DNA of 11,384 nucleotides from Betaproteobacteria bacterium UBA931. Its GTDB lineage: Bacteria; Pseudomonadota; Gammaproteobacteria; Burkholderiales; Casimicrobiaceae. Each line of letters begins with the position of its first letter. Position 1 is the stretch's first letter. Of the stretch, positions 1 to 7,738 are shown piece by piece. Below the pieces are notes generated by a model that searched no databases, was not told the DNA's origin, and saw nothing but the letters and a program-made list of their open reading frames with translations. Location of the stretch: NCBI GenBank assembly GCA_002293615.1, contig DBDN01000061.1:12746-24129 (forward strand), read 5' to 3'. The translations under genes and the position numbers were made by a program.

Positions 1-144
1 GATGTCGATAAAGTGCCGCTGCTCGGTGATATCCCTGTGCTCGGTTATCTGTTCAAAACAACTGGGCGAGAAAGTAGAAAGACTGAACTTTTGGTGTTCC
101 TGACGCCGAGAATCGTCAAAGATACTGTGCATAATGTTCGCTAA
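1..144 (+). CDS. pilQ: Type IV pilus secretin PilQ, C-terminal end (partial)
   Basis: The window opens in frame inside a gene whose last 47 residues are visible and end in TAA at 142-144. They contain VPLLGDIPVLGYLFK followed by TELLVFLTPRIVKD, the conserved end of the secretin domain (GspD/PilQ family). This is the part of the outer-membrane ring that lines the gated pore through which the type IV pilus leaves the cell. PilQ rather than a type II secretion secretin is inferred from the neighbours: aroK and aroB directly follow, the usual arrangement downstream of the pilMNOPQ operon in beta- and gammaproteobacteria. The 5' end lies outside the window, so signal peptide, AMIN and N-domains cannot be seen. 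Confidence 0.9.
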   Translation, partial: DVDKVPLLGDIPVLGYLFKTTGRESRKTELLVFLTPRIVKDTVHNVR

Positions 145-191
145 TCGTTATAAGTAGATGTATTTGTTTACTTGAGTGACTTATCTTACAA

Positions 192-217
192 TGCCCCGAT
201 GAAGCTTCATCGGGGCA
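192..217 (+). repeat. Perfect 26-base palindrome with following T-run (terminator- or attenuator-like)
   Basis: Positions 192-217 equal their own reverse complement, with centre GAAGCTTC. As RNA this can fold into an 11-bp GC-rich stem with an AGCU tetraloop. It is followed by ATCTTTTTCT, so it looks like an intrinsic terminator for pilQ. However, the probable aroK ATG (199-201) lies in its 5' arm and the T-run (221-225) is inside aroK. It could end pilQ transcripts, attenuate read-through into aroK, or hide the aroK start codon. Which one cannot be decided from sequence. Confidence 0.7.
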
Positions 218-726
218 ATCTTTTTCTGGTAGGGCTAATGGGCGCCGGCAAATCAACGTTGGGCAAGCCGTTGTCAACGATATTGAATAAATCCTTTTGG
301 GATGCCGATTCCGAGCTGGAAGAACGAAGCGGCCGTTCGATTGCGGATATTTTCACCCAGGATGGCGAAGCTTTTTTTCGGATGCAGGAAGAGGCACTGT
401 TGAGCGAGCTTGTATCGTTTGAAAACATTGTGTTGGCAACCGGCGGCGGTGTTGTTTTGCGCGAAAACAATCGAGAAAAGTTACGCAATCATGGAACAGT
501 GCTCTATTTGTGCGCAACGCCGGAAATATTGGCGCAGCGTTTACAGCGGGATTGCGGCAATCGACCGCTTTTGTACGGGACAACCGATATGCTAGAAAGG
601 CAGCGCGCATTATACCTGGAGCGCGATGTGTTATATCGGCAAACCGCGCACCTTGTTTTTGAAGAGAGTCATGGCGATACAATGGATGGTGCGTTGGCGG
701 CGATGCAATCACTGCTGGCGAAGTGA
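199..726 (+). CDS. aroK: Shikimate kinase I (AroK)
   Basis: Cytosolic enzyme that phosphorylates shikimate with ATP to shikimate 3-phosphate in the chorismate pathway to aromatic amino acids. Counted from the ATG at 199 it has 175 residues, close to E. coli AroK. Visible motifs: the P-loop GLMGAGKST (12-20), the shikimate-binding DAD (35-37) and Arg61, TGGG (81-84), the lid with NRPLL (Arg122), and the C-terminal YLERDVLYR segment (139-147). Start choice: the ATG aligns with the usual N-terminus (a few residues, then LFLVG). A TTG at 172 would add nine residues and is the alternative. Neither has a clear ribosome binding site, and the ATG sits inside a perfect palindrome. The gene ends in TGA and is followed 49 bases later by aroB, probably co-transcribed. 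Confidence 0.93.
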   Translation: MKLHRGNLFLVGLMGAGKSTLGKPLSTILNKSFWDADSELEERSGRSIADIFTQDGEAFFRMQEEALLSELVSFENIVLATGGGVVLRENNREKLRNHGTVLYLCATPEILAQRLQRDCGNRPLLYGTTDMLERQRALYLERDVLYRQTAHLVFEESHGDTMDGALAAMQSLLAK

Positions 727-775
727 TTTCCGGCGTGTTGCATTTATCACGAAGAAAATTTGAAGACATCTCGAT

Positions 776-1876
776 ATGGCAGGCTTAAACGAAAAACCGT
801 TAATCATTAACCTTGGCGAGCGCAGCTATCCGGTGTATATCGATACGAATTTTCTTTCGCACGTCGGGCGGTTGATAGCGCAGCATATCGGCGGATCGCA
901 AGCGTATATTGTATCGAACGACAAAGTTGCGCCTTTATATCAAAAACGTTTGCAACAAGCGCTTACCGATGTCGGTATCGATAGCGATATTTTTGTTCTC
1001 CCGGATGGTGAGCAATATAAAAACTGGGATGAGCTTTATAAAATTCTCAGCTGGCTGCTAAAAAAGCACGCCGAACGAGGTACGCCGTTGATCGCATTAG
1101 GGGGCGGCGTTATTGGCGACATTACCGGTCTTGCCGCGGCATTGTATCAGCGCGGGATGCCGCTGATTCAAATTCCGACATCGTTGTTGGCGCAGGTGGA
1201 CTCTTCGGTGGGTGGTAAAACGGCGGTGAATCATCCGCTCGGTAAAAATATGATCGGTTCTTTTTATCAACCGAAATTTGTGTTGATTGATACCCAAATG
1301 TTAAATACCTTGCCCGATCGTGAATATATCTCAGGCATTGCCGAGATCGTCAAGTATGGTGCTATTTACGATGCTCATTTTTTTGACTGGCTGGAAAAAA
1401 ATAAAACACTATTATTGGCGCGTGACGCGGTGGCGCTTGAATACGCTATTCGCGAAAGCTGCCGAATCAAGGCGGAAATCGTGGTGGCAGATGAGCGCGA
1501 GAATAATGTTCGGGCGATTTTAAATTTTGGCCATACCTTTGGTCACGTGATTGAAACGGCGCTTGGTTACGGCGCTTGGTTGCACGGCGAAGCAGTTGCT
1601 GCGGGGATGGTGTTGGCGGCGCGCTTATCGGAAAAAGTATGCGGGCTGGCGTACGATGATAATATGCGGCTTATCCAGCTTTTACATGATTTTGGCTTGC
1701 CTACGGCCAGCCCGGACATTCCGATGGCGACTTGGCTGGAGCTGATTCGACATGATAAAAAAACGCAGCAGGGAAAATTGCATTTTGTACTTTTGATTCG
1801 CTTGGGAAAAGCGGTCACTCAAACCGGTATTGCCGAGAAAAGCCTGTATGAGGTTCTGGAAAATACAGCTTCGTAA
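776..1876 (+). CDS. aroB: 3-dehydroquinate synthase (AroB)
   Basis: Second step of the shikimate pathway: converts DAHP to 3-dehydroquinate, using NAD and a divalent metal, in the cytosol. The 366 residues match the family length. Motifs in order: DGEQYK (77-82), the NAD-binding GGGVIGD (109-115), IPTSLLAQVDSSVGGKTAVN (133-152), KNMIG (157-161), AEIVKYG with the metal ligand Glu190, NFGHTFGHVIE with His253, and LHGEAVAAGM with His270. All expected metal ligands are present. The ATG at 776 is preceded only by a weak purine-rich stretch (GAAG). It follows aroK on the same strand and probably shares its transcript, pairing two steps of one pathway. It converges with comF: its TAA (1874-1876) is four bases from the comF stop, with no hairpin terminator visible. 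Confidence 0.97.
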   Translation: MAGLNEKPLIINLGERSYPVYIDTNFLSHVGRLIAQHIGGSQAYIVSNDKVAPLYQKRLQQALTDVGIDSDIFVLPDGEQYKNWDELYKILSWLLKKHAERGTPLIALGGGVIGDITGLAAALYQRGMPLIQIPTSLLAQVDSSVGGKTAVNHPLGKNMIGSFYQPKFVLIDTQMLNTLPDREYISGIAEIVKYGAIYDAHFFDWLEKNKTLLLARDAVALEYAIRESCRIKAEIVVADERENNVRAILNFGHTFGHVIETALGYGAWLHGEAVAAGMVLAARLSEKVCGLAYDDNMRLIQLLHDFGLPTASPDIPMATWLELIRHDKKTQQGKLHFVLLIRLGKAVTQTGIAEKSLYEVLENTAS

Positions 1877-1880
1877 AAAA

Positions 1881-2612
1881 CTAATATTGATTAACGGAAT
1901 GATTGACTGTTGCGCGCGCGACTACCCATATATCAACACGGTTGGCGCCTGATTTTAATAAAACTTGAGCGGCAGCATGGGCGGTTGCGCCGCTGGTCAT
2001 CACATCATCGACTAAGGCGATATGCTGTCCGGAAAGCGATGCTATGCATGAAAAAGCCTGCCTGACATTCTGATGACGCTTGCGCCACGGTAATGTAGCC
2101 TGCTTTGGCGCGTCTTTGATGCGGGAAAGCAGGCCATCTAATAGAGGGATCCTTAATTTTTTTGCGAGATTACGCGCGATTTCCTGGGATTGGTTGAATC
2201 CGCGTTCGATTTGACGCGTGCGTGCCAAAGGCATCGCCATGAACGCCATGGGCAGCGCGATGGGCGTGGCATGATGTCGCTTTGTTTGGTAAGCGTCATA
2301 CAGCAAGGATGCCAGCAATTTTGTCAGTACCAGATTTTGCCCGTACTTGAAATTCTGGACAATTCGATCAATGGGGAAAGCGTAGCGGCAAGCCGCGAGT
2401 GTTGACTGAAACGGAGGTGTTTTTTTCAGGCAGGCGCCACAGATTGCATTGTTCAGTGTTGGCATTGCGCAATATGGACAGCATGAATCAATACGCGGAA
2501 GAGCGTTATGGCACGGTGTACATAGAGGCGATGTGCCGGAGGGAGTACCGCATATTACGCAATGCAACGGCGCCAAAAAATGAAACCAAGAAGCCCAAGC
2601 GTGTGTCTGCAC
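1881..2612 (-). CDS. comF: ComF-family protein (phosphoribosyltransferase-like, double zinc ribbon)
   Basis: Member of the ComF/GntX family, related to DNA-uptake protein ComF and built on a type I phosphoribosyltransferase fold; the exact reaction is unknown. From the GTG at 2612 it has 243 residues, the normal family size. Four N-terminal Cys pairs or near-pairs (18/21, 31/34, 44-45/48, 58/61) suggest two zinc sites. They are followed by PLARTRQIERGFNQSQEIA (128-146) and the PRPP-binding loop VDDVMTSGAT (201-210). Start is uncertain. The GTG lies just after the cysZ stop, whereas an in-frame ATG at 2666 would give 261 residues and overlap cysZ by 52 bases; neither has a good ribosome binding site. 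The frame stays open to 3041, but that part lies over cysZ and is not family-like. It probably shares a transcript with cysZ. The link to competence is known only for some relatives. Confidence 0.87.
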   Translation of the reverse strand: MQTHAWASWFHFLAPLHCVICGTPSGTSPLCTPCHNALPRIDSCCPYCAMPTLNNAICGACLKKTPPFQSTLAACRYAFPIDRIVQNFKYGQNLVLTKLLASLLYDAYQTKRHHATPIALPMAFMAMPLARTRQIERGFNQSQEIARNLAKKLRIPLLDGLLSRIKDAPKQATLPWRKRHQNVRQAFSCIASLSGQHIALVDDVMTSGATAHAAAQVLLKSGANRVDIWVVARATVNHSVNQY

Positions 2613-2614
2613 GG

Positions 2615-3376
2615 TTATGATGGCAAAGAGCGCGACGCCGACTGTGGCAGCTGTTCGTGCGCGCATAACAATGAAGCGCCAATTACGGCGGAAGGCATCG
2701 ATAAAAAATTCAATCCGGGAATAATGGTCATCAGCAGTACACCGCAGCCGAAACCTAAAACGATGCTCGGGTGTTGCCGGGCGATGCGACGCTGTGCCGG
2801 GAAAAGAATGCCGTGGTTGGCCAGAGGGTAATCCAGATATTGCAGGGCCAGCATCCAGGCACCGAATGTCCCCCATAACAGCGGAAAAAAAATATTGAAT
2901 CCCGGAATGAGTAATAATAGAAGAAGCGGCAGTGCGCGGGCGATAAAATACCCGAGCTTGCGTAATTCTCCAAAGGGTGCATAAAGTACATCGCGCCACC
3001 ATGGCTGTTCGGGGCGTGGCGTTTGATGATTGGTCACCCAATCTTCGACGCGCTCGGCAAGAACGCCATTAAAGGGTGATGCGATGATATTGGCGACAGC
3101 GGTAAAACTGTAAAACAAAACCAAAATGGCGCTTAAGGCAAATAGCGGGACAATAAGCCAAGACAACCATGATAACCAAGAGAGCCAATCAGGAAGTACC
3201 GATAACCATTGACGAAGTTGCGCATAAGCGCTGTTGCCGGCCCAGTAGAGTCCGAAGCCAAAAAGTGCCGTGTTGATAAGGATCGGCAACCATACCAAAG
3301 CGCGCAGCTCGGGATGCAAAAGCAAATGCAGGCCGCGAAACGGATAACGAAAACCCTGGGCAAAAAGAGAAAACAT
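2615..3376 (-). CDS. cysZ: Sulfate transporter CysZ (EI24 domain)
   Basis: Inner-membrane protein of the EI24/CysZ family, which mediates sulfate entry for cysteine synthesis. Its 253 residues equal the length of E. coli CysZ as I recall it. Recognisable landmarks: an N-terminal FAQGF segment, LPDWLSWLSWLSW (61-73, where E. coli has a similar Trp-rich stretch), the hallmark ASPFNGVLAERVE (99-111), WMLALQYLDYPLANH (174-188), and IPGLNFLSMPSAVIGA (219-234). Hydrophobic helices are apparent near 27-46, 74-98, 141-160, 163-180 and 204-225. No cys genes are adjacent, so the sulfate role rests on family similarity. The next gene on the strand is comF, starting at about the cysZ stop. The ATG at 3376 has no strong ribosome binding site. 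Confidence 0.9.
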   Translation of the reverse strand: MFSLFAQGFRYPFRGLHLLLHPELRALVWLPILINTALFGFGLYWAGNSAYAQLRQWLSVLPDWLSWLSWLSWLIVPLFALSAILVLFYSFTAVANIIASPFNGVLAERVEDWVTNHQTPRPEQPWWRDVLYAPFGELRKLGYFIARALPLLLLLLIPGFNIFFPLLWGTFGAWMLALQYLDYPLANHGILFPAQRRIARQHPSIVLGFGCGVLLMTIIPGLNFLSMPSAVIGASLLCAHEQLPQSASRSLPS

Positions 3377-3403
3377 GCAGTCAAGGCAACAGTGTTTTAA
3401 TAC

Positions 3404-3409
3404 ATTGTA
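3404..3409 (-). promoter_or_regulatory. Candidate -10 box for cysZ
   Basis: On the minus strand TACAAT (five of six to TATAAT) lies 27 bases upstream of the cysZ ATG. The matching -35 region (around 3427-3432) is poor and touches the hemL terminator, so this is only a weak promoter candidate. It would allow cysZ-comF to be transcribed independently of hemL. Confidence 0.3.
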
Positions 3410-3433
3410 GTCTAAATGCAGCGGTATCCATCA

Positions 3434-3465
3434 GAAAAAAGCGACGCTAAAATTTGCGTCGCTTT
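3434..3465 (-). terminator. Intrinsic terminator of hemL
   Basis: On the minus strand, 26 bases after the hemL stop, a perfect 10-bp stem (AAAGCGACGC / GCGTCGCTTT) with an 8-base A/T loop is followed directly by a run of six T. The stem is at 3438-3447 and 3456-3465. It separates the topB-hemL unit from cysZ-comF. Confidence 0.88.
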
Positions 3466-3491
3466 AATATAGGTTACCGCTGATAAGCAGC

Positions 3492-4766
3492 CTACAGCGC
3501 AAAGGCTTTTCGAGACGCTTCGATAGTGGCGTCAATATCAGCATCGCTGTGCGCCGCCGACACAAATCCCGCTTCGAATGCCGACGGTGCAAGATTAATT
3601 CCCTGATCGAGCATGGCGTGGAAAAAGCGATTAAAGTGGCTCACGTCGCAGGCCATGATTTCTTGATAGGAGGTGGGAATTTGCGGCGCGAAGTAAAGGC
3701 CGAACATGCCGCCGACCGATGCGGCGCAAAACGGGATATTTATTTCCCGCGCCGCCTGTTGCATCCCGGTAACCAGTTTTTGCGTCGTTGCCGCCAAACG
3801 TTCAAAAAAACCAGACTCGCCAATCAGTTTCATTGTTGCCAGTCCCGCCGCCATTGCCACCGGGTTTCCGGACAAAGTGCCTGCCTGATAAACAGGGCCA
3901 AGCGGTGCGATATATTCCATGATGTCGCGTCGTCCGCCAAAAGCGGCAACCGGCATACCGCCGCCGATTACTTTGCCCAGTGTCGTCAGATCCGGCTTGA
4001 TACCGAATAATCCTTGTGCGCATTGCGGGTGGACACGAAATCCAGTCATTACCTCATCGAAAATCAATACTGTACCGTATGCATCACATAGTGTACGCAG
4101 GCCTTCGAGAAAACCGGGTTTCGGCTGCACCAAGTTCATATTGCCGGCGATGGGTTCGACAATCAGTGCGGCAATTTCATCGGGCGCTTTTTTGAACATG
4201 TCGGCAACGGCATCCAAGTCGTTATAAGGCAGCACTAATGTTTCGTTGGCGATGGCATCCGGAACACCGGCAGAAGACGGTTGCCCGAAAGTCAACATAC
4301 CCGATCCCGCTTTAACCAGCAGGCTGTCGCCATGCCCGTGGTAGCAGCCTTCAAACTTCACAATTTTACTGCGCCCGGTAAAACCGCGGGCAAGACGCAA
4401 TGCACTCATGGTCGCTTCGGTTCCGGACGATACCAGCCGGACCATATCGAGCGACGGCAAACGCGCGCATAATAATTCAGCGAGTTCAATTTCTAACTCG
4501 GTGGGCGCGCCAAACGATAATGCTTTTTTGGCCTGTTCGCTGACAGCGCGCACCACATCCGGGTGTGCATGCCCGACAATCGCCGGCCCCCAAGAGCCGA
4601 CATAATCGATTAATTTTTTGCCGTCGACATCCCAAAGATACGCGCCTTCGCCGCGTTCGATAAAACGCGGCACGCCGCCGACCGAACGAAACGCCCTAAC
4701 CGGGGAGTTGACACCGGCCGGAATTGTTTTTTGCGCGCGCTCAAAAAGAATTTCATTGCGACCCAT
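3492..4766 (-). CDS. hemL: Glutamate-1-semialdehyde 2,1-aminomutase (HemL)
   Basis: PLP enzyme that moves the amino group of glutamate 1-semialdehyde to form 5-aminolevulinate, the C5-route precursor of haem and other tetrapyrroles, in the cytosol. The 424 residues fit the family. Motifs: IPAGVNSPVRAF (15-26), SSGTEATMSALRLAR (113-127), YHGHGDSLL (142-150), DEVMTGFR (237-244), and LGKVIGGGMP with the PLP-binding Lys265 at the same number as in E. coli. The ATG is set by AAGGAG eight bases upstream. It lies 47 bases downstream of topB on the same strand with no terminator between, so the two are probably co-transcribed. A strong intrinsic terminator follows. Confidence 0.97.
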   Translation of the reverse strand: MGRNEILFERAQKTIPAGVNSPVRAFRSVGGVPRFIERGEGAYLWDVDGKKLIDYVGSWGPAIVGHAHPDVVRAVSEQAKKALSFGAPTELEIELAELLCARLPSLDMVRLVSSGTEATMSALRLARGFTGRSKIVKFEGCYHGHGDSLLVKAGSGMLTFGQPSSAGVPDAIANETLVLPYNDLDAVADMFKKAPDEIAALIVEPIAGNMNLVQPKPGFLEGLRTLCDAYGTVLIFDEVMTGFRVHPQCAQGLFGIKPDLTTLGKVIGGGMPVAAFGGRRDIMEYIAPLGPVYQAGTLSGNPVAMAAGLATMKLIGESGFFERLAATTQKLVTGMQQAAREINIPFCAASVGGMFGLYFAPQIPTSYQEIMACDVSHFNRFFHAMLDQGINLAPSAFEAGFVSAAHSDADIDATIEASRKAFAL

Positions 4767-4813
4767 CCACTATTCTCCTTGCTTAATCTTGAAACAGATA
4801 AATCATAAACATA

Positions 4814-7636
4814 TTATTTTTTGGTTTTTTTCACAGTCTTTTTCGCCGTTTTTTTCGTAGTGGTTTTGGCGGTTGTTTTTACCGAAGTTTTTGGTGCTGT
4901 TTTTTTAGCGGTTTTTTTGACCACTGTTTTTGCCGCCTTTTTGGCCACCTTCTTTGCCGTTTTTTTTGTTATGCGTTTGCCGCTGCCTTCTTCTTTTGCG
5001 GCGAGTAATGCAATGGCTTCTTCCAGCGAGATTGTTTGCGGGTCGAAGGCGGCAGTTACTGTAGCGTTGACGCCGTTATGCTTGATATAAGGTCCATAGC
5101 GACCACTAAACAGCTCAACAGGCTCATTGTCGTCCGGATGTTTGCCGAGTACACGCAATGGTGTGGCAGAACGCGAGCCTTTTTTACTACCTCCTTCGGC
5201 GCGTGCTTCAAATTCGAAGCCAATTTTGCCATCCGGCTGTACCACAAGGTAAGCAGAGAACGATCGGCGTGTCCGTGCCGAAACAAATTGCAATAAATCG
5301 GTTTTCTTTTCTTTTAGGAGTTTGATAATTTGTTCGTGGGTAATTTCGCGCTGCAAAATAGTTTTTCCAGTGCGGAAATCGCAAGTTTTGTCCGCACCGA
5401 CGGCTTTTTCGCAGATGTAAGTATTACCGCGTTCATAAACATGGGCGCCGCATTTGGGACATTTCCCAAGCGATATCTGATCGCTGAAATCGACGGGTTC
5501 GCCAGAATCGGTGTTATCGCTGTCAAAATCAAAAACGACTTCGCAATGGTCGTTCAAAATGATGCGGGCCGAAAATGGTCGGCCTTGCCTACTGCGGAAA
5601 CCATCAAGCGGGCCAATTTCATGTGTTTTTATCAAAATATCCGCTTCGATGGGCTCGATCTGCCGTCCTGCCATGATTTTCCAGAAGGCAAAATCGCACT
5701 TTGGGTTGATGCATTGGAATTTTTTATATTTTTCGTGAATTTCGCTTCCGCATTTCGGACAAGGCTCGTGCAGTGTCGCGAAATCGCCGGGAATGGTATC
5801 GCTCTCGTAATTTTTTGCCTGTGCGACAATGTGCTGTGTCATTTTGACAATGTTGCGCATAAAAGTTTTACGATTGGAGCGCCCGCGCTCGATTTCGTTG
5901 AGCTTATATTCCCATTCGGCGGTCAGTTCCGGTGAAAAGAGTTCAGGAATTCCCAAACCGTGCAACAAAGTCATCAATGAAAACGCTTTGGCTGTCGGTA
6001 TCAACTCTTTACCTTCCCGGTAAACGTAGCGTTCAAGAATCAACCCCTCAATAATCTGAGCGCGTGTTGCCGGTGTGCCTAGTCCTTTTTCGCGCATTGC
6101 GGCACGTAATTCTTCGTCTTCGATGGTTTTGCCCGCGCCTTCCATGGCGGAAAGCAGCGTCGCTTCCGTAAACCGGGCGGGCGGGCGCGTGGTTTGCGCG
6201 TTGACATCGACTTTCGCGGTTTGCGCTTTTTCGCCTTTTCTCACGGGCACCAAAGAGGAGTCGTCTTGCTGCGCTTCTTTGCCGTACACGGAAAGATAAC
6301 CGGGTTGCACCAGTATTTTTCCTTCGGTTTTGAAAGCATCTTCACCGACGCGCGTGATGCGTGTGGTCAACATAAACTCGGCGGCGGGATAAAAAATTGC
6401 CAAGAAACGGCGAACGACCATGTCGTAAAGCTTTGCCTCCAGTTCATTTAGATTTTTTGGCGCGGACAGTGTCGGGATAATGGCAAAGTGATCGGAAATT
6501 TTGCTGTTATCAAAGATACGCTTGTTTGGTCGTACCCATTTTTGTTTGGTGACTTCATTGGCCAAAGTGCCGTAAGCATCGCTGGCGCTCAACATCTTCA
6601 TCGTTTGCTTGACGGTGTTGACGTAATCTTCAGGAAGAGCGCGGGCATCGGTACGGGGATAAGTGAGCACCTTGTGTTTTTCATACAAGGCCTGTGCCAG
6701 CGAAAGTGTCGTACGCGCCGAGAAACCGAAACGTGAATTGGCTTCGCGTTGCAATGTGGTCAGGTCATAAAGCAATGGCGAATTTTGCGTAGAAGGTTTG
6801 GACTCCTCTTCAGTCGTTGCCTTTTTCCCCGAGCAACGTGCTTCGATTTCCTTGGCTTTAAATTCGTTCCAGATCCGTTCGGCGCGCAATTCGGGGGCGT
6901 CTTCTTTTTTGCTGAATTTTTCATCGAACCAACGTCCGGTGTATTCGCCCGAGTCGACTGAAAATGTACCGATCAGTTCCCAGTAGTTTTTCGGCACGAA
7001 AGCGCGGATTTTCTTTTCACGCTCAACCAGAATAGCCAATGTCGGTGTTTGGACACGCCCGACAGTAGTCAGCTGAAAACCGCCGGATTTTGAGTTGAAC
7101 GCAGTCATCGCACGCGTGCCGTTGATGCCGACCAGCCAATCCGATTCTGACCGGCACGCGGCAGCTTCGGCAAGCGGTTGCATCTCTTCATCGTTGCGCA
7201 GTATGTCGAAGCCGTCGCGGATGGCGGTTGCCGTCATCGATTGCAACCACAAGCGTTTGACCGGTTTGGCGGTTTTGGAAAAATTGGTGATGTGACGAAA
7301 AATCAATTCACCTTCACGTCCGGCGTCGCAGGCGTTGATTAATTCGCCGATATCTTTGCGTTTAATGAGTTTTAGCAGTGTTTTGAGCCTGTCTGCGGTC
7401 TTGGGGATTGGCTTTAGTGCGAATTCAGAAGGAATTGCCGGTAAATGCGCAAAAGTCCACTTGCCGCGTTTGACCTCTTCATCTTCAGGCATGCCGATTT
7501 CAAGCAGGTGGCCGACTGCTGACGATAAAACATACTCGTCGCTTTCATAATAATCGCCATGGCGTGTAAATCCGCCCAGCGCTCGCGAAATATCCGTTGC
7601 TACCGACGGTTTTTCAGCGATGATCAGACTTTTCAT
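4814..7636 (-). CDS. topB: DNA topoisomerase III (TopB) with zinc ribbons and lysine-rich tail
   Basis: Type IA topoisomerase that passes one DNA strand through a break in another; the TopB branch decatenates and resolves recombination or replication intermediates. From the ATG at 7636 it has 940 residues and starts MKSLIIAEKPSVATDISRAL, the expected N-terminal Toprim start. The second Toprim motif reads DAGREGE (104-110), with Gly where DxDREGE enzymes have the second Asp; I believe this variant occurs in other TopB proteins. The catalytic tyrosine is Tyr326 in LTYPRTDAR. C-terminal parts: two zinc-ribbon-like Cys sets (626/629/642/647 and 726/729/742/752), a C-terminal repeat with SGRYGPYIKHNG (844-855), and a tail (887-940) of mostly Lys, Thr and Ala. 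The frame is open 34 codons further upstream, but that part is unlike the family. A modest GAAAG lies before the ATG. Confidence 0.94.
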   Translation of the reverse strand: MKSLIIAEKPSVATDISRALGGFTRHGDYYESDEYVLSSAVGHLLEIGMPEDEEVKRGKWTFAHLPAIPSEFALKPIPKTADRLKTLLKLIKRKDIGELINACDAGREGELIFRHITNFSKTAKPVKRLWLQSMTATAIRDGFDILRNDEEMQPLAEAAACRSESDWLVGINGTRAMTAFNSKSGGFQLTTVGRVQTPTLAILVEREKKIRAFVPKNYWELIGTFSVDSGEYTGRWFDEKFSKKEDAPELRAERIWNEFKAKEIEARCSGKKATTEEESKPSTQNSPLLYDLTTLQREANSRFGFSARTTLSLAQALYEKHKVLTYPRTDARALPEDYVNTVKQTMKMLSASDAYGTLANEVTKQKWVRPNKRIFDNSKISDHFAIIPTLSAPKNLNELEAKLYDMVVRRFLAIFYPAAEFMLTTRITRVGEDAFKTEGKILVQPGYLSVYGKEAQQDDSSLVPVRKGEKAQTAKVDVNAQTTRPPARFTEATLLSAMEGAGKTIEDEELRAAMREKGLGTPATRAQIIEGLILERYVYREGKELIPTAKAFSLMTLLHGLGIPELFSPELTAEWEYKLNEIERGRSNRKTFMRNIVKMTQHIVAQAKNYESDTIPGDFATLHEPCPKCGSEIHEKYKKFQCINPKCDFAFWKIMAGRQIEPIEADILIKTHEIGPLDGFRSRQGRPFSARIILNDHCEVVFDFDSDNTDSGEPVDFSDQISLGKCPKCGAHVYERGNTYICEKAVGADKTCDFRTGKTILQREITHEQIIKLLKEKKTDLLQFVSARTRRSFSAYLVVQPDGKIGFEFEARAEGGSKKGSRSATPLRVLGKHPDDNEPVELFSGRYGPYIKHNGVNATVTAAFDPQTISLEEAIALLAAKEEGSGKRITKKTAKKVAKKAAKTVVKKTAKKTAPKTSVKTTAKTTTKKTAKKTVKKTKK

Positions 7637-7709
7637 GATTCTTTCGTTTCGGTATTGGCTGACGATTTTTGGTCGTCGGGCGCGAAAAAAGGGGACTCTC
7701 TGGCGTGCG

Positions 7710-7738
7710 ATAGTACGGAGTAAACCATCGTGAAGCAA
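7710..7738 (-). promoter_or_regulatory. Candidate sigma-70 promoter for topB-hemL
   Basis: On the minus strand TTGCTT (7733-7738) and TACTAT (7710-7715) are spaced by 17 bases, giving a transcript start near 7703 and a leader of about 67 bases. The -10 matches four of six and the -35 three of six. The leader has a small GACGA/TCGTC hairpin (7661-7677). Position and spacing fit, but the boxes are weak. Confidence 0.33.

Noticed and set aside
2667..3041. N-terminal extension of comF across cysZ
   Set aside because: It lies out of frame over conserved cysZ coding sequence and has no ComF-like features.
3150..3190. Tandem WLSWLSWLSW in CysZ as a recent repeat expansion
   Set aside because: The repeated residues use different codons, and E. 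coli CysZ has a similar Trp-rich stretch here, so it is ordinary family sequence.
4821..5090. Plus-strand frame with strongly hydrophobic Phe/Val-rich sequence, like a membrane protein
   Set aside because: It is the reverse complement of the Lys-rich tail of topB; Lys codons AAA/AAG read as Phe/Leu/Val-like codons on the other strand.
7637..7738. N-terminal extension of topB by 34 codons
   Set aside because: The family begins at MKSLIIAEKPS, the extension is Arg-rich and unlike TopB, and it overlaps the candidate promoter and leader.
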